The notes under the pieces: generated by a model | Told to the model about the DNA's origin: nothing | Databases searched by the model: none | The model's input: the letters and a program-made list of their open reading frames with translations, nothing else | Part shown: positions 58,261 through 64,000 of the stretch, in pieces | How positions within the stretch are numbered: position 1 is the stretch's first letter | How the letters are laid out: every line of letters starts with the position of its first letter | Translations under genes and position numbers: made by a program | Assembly (NCBI RefSeq): GCF_003590795.1 | Contig: NZ_QYUL01000006.1 | Coordinates: forward strand, 124,001 to 188,000 | DNA length: 64,000 nt | Direction of reading: 5' to 3' | From: Azospirillum cavernae | GTDB taxonomy: Bacteria > Pseudomonadota > Alphaproteobacteria > Azospirillales > Azospirillaceae

Positions 58261-59513
58261 TAAACCAGTTCCGCGACATGGGGGATGGGAACGACGAACC
58301 GCCCACCCCACGCACGGATGCCCGACAACTGGTCCATGATTTCCTCCCGCAGGTTCCATGGCAAAATCAGAATACGATCAGGTTTTTCCGCGAAAATCCG
58401 ATCAGGCGACACGATGGGAATGCCGGTGCCGGGAAGAGAGCGCCCTTGCTTATGAGGGTTGATGTCGGCGACGAAGACGATGTCGCGCGCGGTGACTCCG
58501 CAGGCTCCCAGCAAGGTTGCGCCTTTGGCGGCGGCCCCATAGGCGGCGACCCTTTGTCCATTGGCTGCAGCGACATCCAGGAAGCCGCGCAGGTCGGTGA
58601 TGCAGCGGCGAACCGTGGCGGCGAAATTGTCGTATATTTCGTCGCGATCAAGACCGGCGGCGGCCTCCGCCGCGTGGATCCGCGCCAAGCCGTCCGACCG
58701 AGGGGCCGTCTCAGTCCCCGTTGTGGCGCTGTGGCGGACCCAGAGGCGCAGGGAACCTCCATGTGTCGGCAATTCCTCCAGATCGAACACGACCAGACCA
58801 TGCCGTTTCATTGCCCGTTCAAGCGACAGCAAGGAGAAGTAGGAGAAATGCTCGTGGTAGATCGTATCAAACTGGACACCCTTGATCAGCCGCAGCAGAT
58901 GGGGAAACTCGCAGCTGAGAACGCCGCCGGAGTTCTCCAGAAGCAGGGCCAGACCGCTCAGGAAATCGTCAAGGTCGGGCACATGGGCCAAGACGTTGTT
59001 CGCCACCACCAGATCGGGAGGCGGTCCCGCTTCGCGCAGGCTGCGGGCCGTGCCCGCGCCGAAATAGCGGCCATCGGTCGGGATGCCGATGGCCCGCGCC
59101 GCCGCCGCCACGGTCGTGGAGGGTTCGATGCCGAGAACCGGCACCCCTATGGCCTGGAAGTGACGCAGAAGATAACCGTCGTTGCTGGCGATCTCGACCA
59201 CAAGGCTTGACGGGCCAAGAGCGAGACGCTGCGCGGCTGTGTGGGCAAAATGCCGGGCATGCTCGACCCAGCTCGTGGAGCAGGACGAAAAATAAGGATA
59301 ATCAGCGAAAATGGTTTCCGGCGGGATGCCGTGGTCGAGTTGCACCAGTCGGCAGTCACGGCAGACCGCCACCACCAGGGGAAAGCGCTCTTCCGGCTCC
59401 TTGGAGGTGAGAGGCAGGCGGTTGGCGAGCGGCAGCGCGCCCAGGTCAAGGATCGTCCGGATGTCTCCGCCACCACAGGCACGGCAGCGCAAAGGCGTTG
59501 CAGCCCCGGTCAT
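58260..59513 (-). CDS. NDP-hexose C-methyltransferase (TylC3/CloU-like, three-domain)
   Basis: 417 residues. N-terminal zinc domain with CRACGGGDIRTILDLGALPLAN and CRDCRLVQL (two CxxC pairs), central SAM domain with LVVEIASNDGYLLRHFQ and VVANNVLAHVPDLDDFL, and C-terminal GAAAKGATLL...FVADINPHKQGRSLPGTGIPI domain. This is the standard layout of sugar C-methyltransferases that add a methyl at C-3 of a 4-keto-deoxyhexose. ATG 59513 overlaps the SDR stop (ATGA); the longer frame upstream belongs to no domain. Confidence 0.93.
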   Translation of the reverse strand: MTGAATPLRCRACGGGDIRTILDLGALPLANRLPLTSKEPEERFPLVVAVCRDCRLVQLDHGIPPETIFADYPYFSSCSTSWVEHARHFAHTAAQRLALGPSSLVVEIASNDGYLLRHFQAIGVPVLGIEPSTTVAAAARAIGIPTDGRYFGAGTARSLREAGPPPDLVVANNVLAHVPDLDDFLSGLALLLENSGGVLSCEFPHLLRLIKGVQFDTIYHEHFSYFSLLSLERAMKRHGLVVFDLEELPTHGGSLRLWVRHSATTGTETAPRSDGLARIHAAEAAAGLDRDEIYDNFAATVRRCITDLRGFLDVAAANGQRVAAYGAAAKGATLLGACGVTARDIVFVADINPHKQGRSLPGTGIPIVSPDRIFAEKPDRILILPWNLREEIMDQLSGIRAWGGRFVVPIPHVAELV

Positions 59514-60574
59514 CGTGGCGCCCCCGCCAAGGCCGGGGCCGCACACAGACGCAGATCGGCGCCCACCCGGCCCTGCTCCTGCAGGAACTGAAGGTGCTTC
59601 AGCCGAATGAAGCGGTGCGACTGGAAATCGTCGGCCGTCAGTTCCCGCGCCCGGATCCAACGGTCGACCTCCTCGCACCCCATCTCCACGGTCCATTCAG
59701 GCCGGAAATCTGGCAACTCCCGATGCGCGCGTCTGAAATCGACCCGGTAGGAGCGCGGGTCGCTCCCGTTTTCCCCGGTGATCGCGATGTGAGTGCCTGG
59801 AACTTGATTCTGAACCAGCCGGGCAAGGTCGGCGACCGTCAGGTTGTTGTCGTCCCGCCCGATGTTGAACGGTCGGGCATGCACGATGTCACGCGGCGCG
59901 GTTGCCGCACGCAGCATCGCCTGGGCCATGTCCTTGATGTGAACAAGAGGACGCCACGGCGTACCGTCCGACAGAACCCGGATTTCGCCGGTGGTTCTTG
60001 CCCAGGCGACCAGATTGTTCAGAACCAGGTCGAATCGCATGCGCGGACTGGCGCCGAACGCCGTGGCGAAGCGCAGGAAGACGGGAGAGAAGCGATCATC
60101 GGCCAAGGCCCCCAGATCGCGTTCGCAAGCCGCTTTGGACTGGGCATAGGCGGACACCGGCCGCAATGGCGCTGTTTCCTCCAGCGGTGACGCGCAGTCG
60201 GCCGCCGCGCCGTAAAGGCTGCATGACGACGCGAACACGAAGCGCGGACAGCCGGCGGCCTTCGCCAACGCCGCCAGCCGAAGGGTGGCCGCATGGTTGA
60301 TGTCTGGCGTCAAGGCTGGCGCCAATTCCCCCAACGGATCGTTGGACAACCCAGCCAGATGCACGATGGCGTCCACATCCGTCACGTCGCCCGGTCCGAC
60401 GTCACGCACATCGCGCCGGATGTCCCCGTCGGGGACAGGCTGCGGCTCCAGCGGATCGACGCAATCCTCGAAGTATCCATTGTCGAAACCGATCACATGG
60501 TGACCGGCGTTCTGGAACGCGGCGACCACCGCAGGACCGACATATCCGAGATACCCAGTGACAAGGACGCGCAT
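59510..60574 (-). CDS. NAD-dependent epimerase/dehydratase (extended SDR)
   Basis: 354 residues. GxxGxxG NAD motif in MRVLVTGYLGYVGPAVVAAF, IVHLAGLSNDPLGELAP, FVFASSCSLYGAAAD and the catalytic SAYAQSKAACE (Y-x3-K), plus LRFATAFGASPRMRFDLVLNN and a C-terminal RPFNIGRDDNNLTVADL. The ATG at 60574 follows GGAAAGGAAAGACG, whereas the frame extending to 61075 is antisense to the GT2 gene. It probably reduces or epimerises the C-methylated 4-keto sugar. Forms an operon with the methyltransferase and RmlC genes. Confidence 0.93.
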   Translation of the reverse strand: MRVLVTGYLGYVGPAVVAAFQNAGHHVIGFDNGYFEDCVDPLEPQPVPDGDIRRDVRDVGPGDVTDVDAIVHLAGLSNDPLGELAPALTPDINHAATLRLAALAKAAGCPRFVFASSCSLYGAAADCASPLEETAPLRPVSAYAQSKAACERDLGALADDRFSPVFLRFATAFGASPRMRFDLVLNNLVAWARTTGEIRVLSDGTPWRPLVHIKDMAQAMLRAATAPRDIVHARPFNIGRDDNNLTVADLARLVQNQVPGTHIAITGENGSDPRSYRVDFRRAHRELPDFRPEWTVEMGCEEVDRWIRARELTADDFQSHRFIRLKHLQFLQEQGRVGADLRLCAAPALAGAPR

Positions 60575-60665
60575 CGTCTTTCCTTTCCAGCGGGAACAGA
60601 CACCCGGCTGCTTCCGGTATAGTCCCGGCCACCGCAAGCCGACCGCCGCTTCATAGGCGTTTTTC

Positions 60666-61916
60666 TTAAAGGCATTGGCCGCGCCGCAGCACGGGATCGA
60701 CGGGCCAGAGAGAAGAGCGGACGGCGGCGGGGTTGACGCGATAGTTGCGCAGGATCGCGGCGATTCGCTGGACAGCGTCTCCGAGCGAGTTGCAGCCGAG
60801 CCGCCCGGCGTCGAGCCGGATCTGGCGCAAATACCCCTCTCCATCGGCGCTGAAGCCAGCGTGATGCCGTGGTGCTGGCGGCAGAACCAGGGTCGCCGGA
60901 TCAATTTCCATCTCCAGGCGCTCGGCATGCTCCAGGATGGCTTGTTTCCACTCATCGAATGGGACGCTGATTCCACCCGGATCCCGCATGACACAACGGA
61001 GCACGCTGCGCTCATCCGCCGGAACCGGGGGGGCCGCGTCAGAATCTGCCGAGATGCCGAGTGTGATACGGACATTGGCGAGCGTGCCCAGCATCATCGT
61101 CTCCATGCCGGCCAGACGGGTGTCGGACAGCACGGTCCAGGATTCGATGGTCTGCCCGGCCTCTGCGGCAAGACGCTTCAGCATCGCGCGCATAGCTTCG
61201 GGTGTTTGCCCACGACCGCCGTTGCTCCCTCGTGACCACCCGGCGATGGACAGAGGCTCCAGAGATTTCACGTATTCCTTCGCGCAAAACAAATTCGTCA
61301 GCGTCGCCCCGATGTCCGGCTGGAGATCGAAGAAGTAGCGTCCGCCCGCACGACCGCGTGCGGTGTCGATGACCGATCGGTGGACGAAACCATGGTAAAT
61401 TGACGGCGCGCCGATCCAGCCGCGCCGTCGGGTGTAGAGTTCCTCCAGAACCTGTCGGCAGGATATCTCTTCCCAGCCATCTCCGAGAAGAACCTGTACC
61501 ATATTGCGGAATTCCGGCGCATCGTGGCAAGGCCAGCCGTAGACGGCGGCGACCCACGTCAAAAGCCGGGCGCCGGTCGCCGCGATGATTTTTTTTGCCT
61601 GAGCGCAAGCATCGGGGAGCAGCGCGTCGTCGTCACCGATAACAATGATCCATTCACCGCGCGCGGCCTCCAATGCCGCCGCCCAGTTGTCATGCATGGA
61701 TAGGGGATGGTCGCTACGCCGGTAGACGATTCGCGGATCGTCGAAGGACAAGACCACCGCCCGTGTATCGTCTGGGCTGGCGTTGTCCTGAACGATCACC
61801 TCCAGGTCGCCATCGGTCTGCGCCAACACGGTTGGGATCGCTTCGCGCAGGGTTCGGGCACGGTTGCGCGTGGGAATGATGACGGAAAATGTGGGCATGG
61901 CTGCGGAGTTGAGCAT
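60666..61916 (-). CDS. Glycosyltransferase family 2
   Basis: 416 residues. TFSVIIPTRNRARTLREAIP, LEVIVQDNASPDDT and EWIIVIGDDDALLPDA (D-D-D metal motif) are textbook GT2. The remaining 250 residues, with WIGAPSIYHGFVHRSVID, are more diverse and give no substrate hint. ATG 61916 overlaps the last base of the mutase stop (TGATG); ATG 61898 is an alternative. A 91-bp gap separates it from the SDR gene. Confidence 0.9.
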   Translation of the reverse strand: MLNSAAMPTFSVIIPTRNRARTLREAIPTVLAQTDGDLEVIVQDNASPDDTRAVVLSFDDPRIVYRRSDHPLSMHDNWAAALEAARGEWIIVIGDDDALLPDACAQAKKIIAATGARLLTWVAAVYGWPCHDAPEFRNMVQVLLGDGWEEISCRQVLEELYTRRRGWIGAPSIYHGFVHRSVIDTARGRAGGRYFFDLQPDIGATLTNLFCAKEYVKSLEPLSIAGWSRGSNGGRGQTPEAMRAMLKRLAAEAGQTIESWTVLSDTRLAGMETMMLGTLANVRITLGISADSDAAPPVPADERSVLRCVMRDPGGISVPFDEWKQAILEHAERLEMEIDPATLVLPPAPRHHAGFSADGEGYLRQIRLDAGRLGCNSLGDAVQRIAAILRNYRVNPAAVRSSLWPVDPVLRRGQCL

Positions 61917-63067
61917 CAGCGCCACTTCTCCATCGGCACCGGATAGTCGCGCCCGCCGCCACGGACCTGATCGGCCATGATCATCGCCTGTTCGATGCAA
62001 TCATCGATGTCGAGGCTGTAGCGATAGCTGCCAGCCCGGCCGATTGAATAGACGCCGTCCGGCATCTCCTCGAAATAACAGCGGGCTCTGGCGATTTCCG
62101 ACTGGTACGGCAAGGGATAGTGCCGACCGTTGAGCGAAGGAATCTCCATGCCGATGAGGGTTGTCGGCGATGTATGATGGGTAAATTTCTTGTATTCGAC
62201 GAGGCGGGTAAACTTTTCATCATTGGCATAATACAGAAAATACACATCGTTTGGAAATACATGCTCGGTCGGGAAAACGATCTTGTGCAAATCTCGACCG
62301 ATAAAGCCAAGCTCACCATGGCATTTATCGAACAGGAGATCCGGGGATATAGTGTTGACGATAATGTCGAATTGATGCCTATCGCCTTTGATGCTGACAG
62401 TTTTATTAGGAATGTCGTAGTGGTCGATGGTCGTGTTCAGAAGAACGCGAGCGCCCTGGGTGGCGATGTCGAAATAAGCGTTGTAGCCGTCATGGGCATA
62501 AGGATAGGCGGAAATCGCCGTATCCCAAGCGGCGCGCGGCCCTTCCTTGATGGCAACCCCCTTGGGAGACCAACTGAATGTGTCGATGGCCGAGTTGTCG
62601 TCGATCATCCACATTTTATGATTGTATTTTTCGACAAGCTTTCCGTAAAGCGTCTTGCCAACCGACCCGATCCAATACTCTTCAAGATTTTTGGCGTTCG
62701 ATACGCCTTTTACTTGCTTCAGCTCCTGATGGACGATGTCGCGATCCGGCATGCGTTCGATGTCGTCCATGTGGATTGGAAAGCTGTAAAAGGCATCGTC
62801 CTGTTCCACATAGGTGAGGAATTCATGCTCGTTGCACCGGCGCAGCGGAATAATCGCATTGAGGTAGGTGTGGACGGCCTCGTTCTGAGTCAGGAAATGG
62901 CGCGGACCAAAGGTGTAGGGATGGCCGCCGTAAAAGAAGGTGCGGACACCGGCGCCGAGAAAGGGGGCGGCCTCGACAATCGTCACGTCCCACCCACCCA
63001 TCAGAATCAGCTGATGAGCCGCCGCGCAACCCGCGAAACCGCCGCCAATGATCAATGCCGTCTTCAT
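61916..63067 (-). CDS. glf: UDP-galactopyranose mutase
   Basis: 383 residues. FAD-binding start MKTALIIGGGFAGCAAAHQL with VTIVEAAPFLGAGVRTFFYGG, then YTFGPRHFLTQNEAVHTYLN, YNHKMWMIDDNSAIDTFSWSP and the C-terminal GRAGSYRYSLDIDDCIEQAM with the flavin-binding Arg-rich block; length matches the family. It interconverts UDP-galactopyranose and UDP-galactofuranose for incorporation of Galf. ATG 63067 has AGGATAAGG immediately upstream; an earlier ATG (63088) adds MTGKRIR. Sequence is less GC-rich in its middle part than its neighbours. Confidence 0.92.
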   Translation of the reverse strand: MKTALIIGGGFAGCAAAHQLILMGGWDVTIVEAAPFLGAGVRTFFYGGHPYTFGPRHFLTQNEAVHTYLNAIIPLRRCNEHEFLTYVEQDDAFYSFPIHMDDIERMPDRDIVHQELKQVKGVSNAKNLEEYWIGSVGKTLYGKLVEKYNHKMWMIDDNSAIDTFSWSPKGVAIKEGPRAAWDTAISAYPYAHDGYNAYFDIATQGARVLLNTTIDHYDIPNKTVSIKGDRHQFDIIVNTISPDLLFDKCHGELGFIGRDLHKIVFPTEHVFPNDVYFLYYANDEKFTRLVEYKKFTHHTSPTTLIGMEIPSLNGRHYPLPYQSEIARARCYFEEMPDGVYSIGRAGSYRYSLDIDDCIEQAMIMADQVRGGGRDYPVPMEKWR

Positions 63068-63113
63068 CCTTATCCTCTTTCCCGTCAAGATTGATTGCCC
63101 GTGTTCTCGGGCG

Positions 63114-64000
63114 TCAGGCAGGCTCGCTGCCGTTCCGGTAGCAGCCGTGGCAGATCTCGGGAAGATCTCCGTTCAAATGGGCGCGACGGAACTGGCGGTA
63201 GGTTTCCCCGGTCCAGGCCGCCGTGAGTTCGCGGGCATCGCCCAGATCGCTGGCCTCCGGGGTGCCGACCGTGCAGCACGGTACGGCACGCAGGTCGGAG
63301 GACACGTACAACCGCTCGAAGGGCCAGGGGCACAGCGTTTCGCGCCTGCGCGTGTCGTATTTCTCGGTGACGCGCCAGAACGAGACCGCAACCCCGAGCG
63401 CCCTGCCGCGCTCCACCAGGTTCCAGCACGCTTCTTCCGAAACCTTGCCGTCCACCAGGATTTCGTCATTGCGCTCTCGCCACTCCTTCTGCCCCCAATC
63501 GGTCAGGGTGAGCGAAAAGGTCAAGTCGTGGAAGCCCATGGCCGCCGCCAATTCGACGAAGTCCGACAACTGATGAAGGTTGTCGCGCTGAACGACGACC
63601 CACATCTTTGTGCGGGATACGCCCCGTTCGTCGCAATAGGCGTTGATCAGGCGGCAATTGGCGACCACGCGTTCGAACACCGAACCACGCCGAATCGCCT
63701 CGAACACGGCTCGGTCGGCCCCGTCGATCGAAATCTGCACCTCGTTGGGATCGGCGTCGATCAGCTTGCGGTGATTGTCGTGGAGATGCAGGAGCGAGGC
63801 GTTCGTCGTGGTCCGCACCCAGATGTGGCTGGACCGCGCGTGTCGGATCATGTCGAACACCGCATCGCCTTGAAGAAGCGGTTCGCCCATGCCCTGAAGC
63901 TTTATTTCCACAACACCGTACTGTTCGTCGAGCAGATGTTTGAAGTCATCCAGAGACATGTCGGCGGCTCGTCGTCCCTTAGGCCAGTCGCTTACTTGGC
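63114..64000 (-). CDS. Radical SAM protein with SPASM-like C-terminus (N-terminus outside the window)
   Basis: 295 codons are visible and the frame is open at the right edge; the first residues read QVSDWPKGRRAADMSLDDF, so the CxxxCxxC cluster must lie just beyond base 64000. Visible parts include VEIKLQGMGEPLLQGD (G-G/M-G-E-P motif), VRTTTNASLL, NEVQISIDGADRAVFE and a C-terminal Cys set (CPWPFERLYV, VPCCTVG, ICHGCYRNG) like a SPASM/twitch iron-sulfur site. The ATG at 63959 is internal, not the start. Substrate unknown; in this context possibly a sugar-modifying enzyme. Confidence 0.85.
   Translation of the reverse strand, partial: QVSDWPKGRRAADMSLDDFKHLLDEQYGVVEIKLQGMGEPLLQGDAVFDMIRHARSSHIWVRTTTNASLLHLHDNHRKLIDADPNEVQISIDGADRAVFEAIRRGSVFERVVANCRLINAYCDERGVSRTKMWVVVQRDNLHQLSDFVELAAAMGFHDLTFSLTLTDWGQKEWRERNDEILVDGKVSEEACWNLVERGRALGVAVSFWRVTEKYDTRRRETLCPWPFERLYVSSDLRAVPCCTVGTPEASDLGDARELTAAWTGETYRQFRRAHLNGDLPEICHGCYRNGSEPA

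Overview
This is GC-rich DNA with strong G/C third-position bias and long antisense open frames. The gene families fit an alphaproteobacterium, probably of the Rhodospirillales (Azospirillum/Magnetospirillum-like); that placement is inference from gene content. Nearly the whole window is one large surface-polysaccharide locus: about 50 genes, most of them glycosyltransferases, sugar-modifying enzymes and exporters, interspersed with worn-out insertion sequences.

Layout. 1-6.9 kb holds an ABC-exporter capsule/O-antigen module: a sulfotransferase (cut by the edge), Wzt-like ATPase, two glycosyltransferases, a second sulfotransferase, Wzm-like permease and an unrecognised protein. 6.9-13.6 kb is a cargo block (methyltransferase, nucleotide-sugar dehydrogenase, capsule-type transferase, TPR protein) bounded by two identical 104-bp inverted repeats, each beside transposase debris. 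13.7-16.4 kb, minus strand, has a GT4 enzyme, a Wza-like lipoprotein and an unrecognised protein. 16.7-33.7 kb, plus strand, is a long tightly coupled operon: outer-membrane barrel, WbaP-type initiating transferase, Wzc tyrosine kinase/co-polymerase, Wzy-like membrane protein, then overlapping genes for GTs, two NodB deacetylases, two methyltransferases and two kinases. Converging on it is a flippase-WecG fusion; beyond lie a second Wzy/WaaL-like protein and a coupled trio (Ala-rich secreted repeat protein, PPP phosphatase, nucleotidyltransferase).

41-54 kb is a mixture of short transcription units for GT4, GT9-like/TPR and GT8-like transferases, a methyltransferase and an M23 peptidase. 54.1-55.7 kb encodes a serralysin-like RTX protease next to a broken IS3 element. 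56.9-64 kb, minus strand, is a sugar-synthesis module: CmcI-like protein, RmlC epimerase, C-methyltransferase, SDR epimerase, GT2, UDP-galactopyranose mutase and a radical SAM protein running off the edge.

Together the genes describe at least two export routes (ABC-type and Wzx/Wzy-type) and a glycan that may be sulfated, methylated, deacetylated and possibly phosphorylated, with galactofuranose and a branched deoxysugar as likely components. No tRNA, rRNA or CRISPR array was seen. The most unusual items are the perfect inverted repeats around the 6.4-kb block, the flippase-WecG fusion, the kinase/deacetylase operon with one frameshifted methyltransferase, and an orphan hairpin-plus-terminator at 5.8-5.94 kb.
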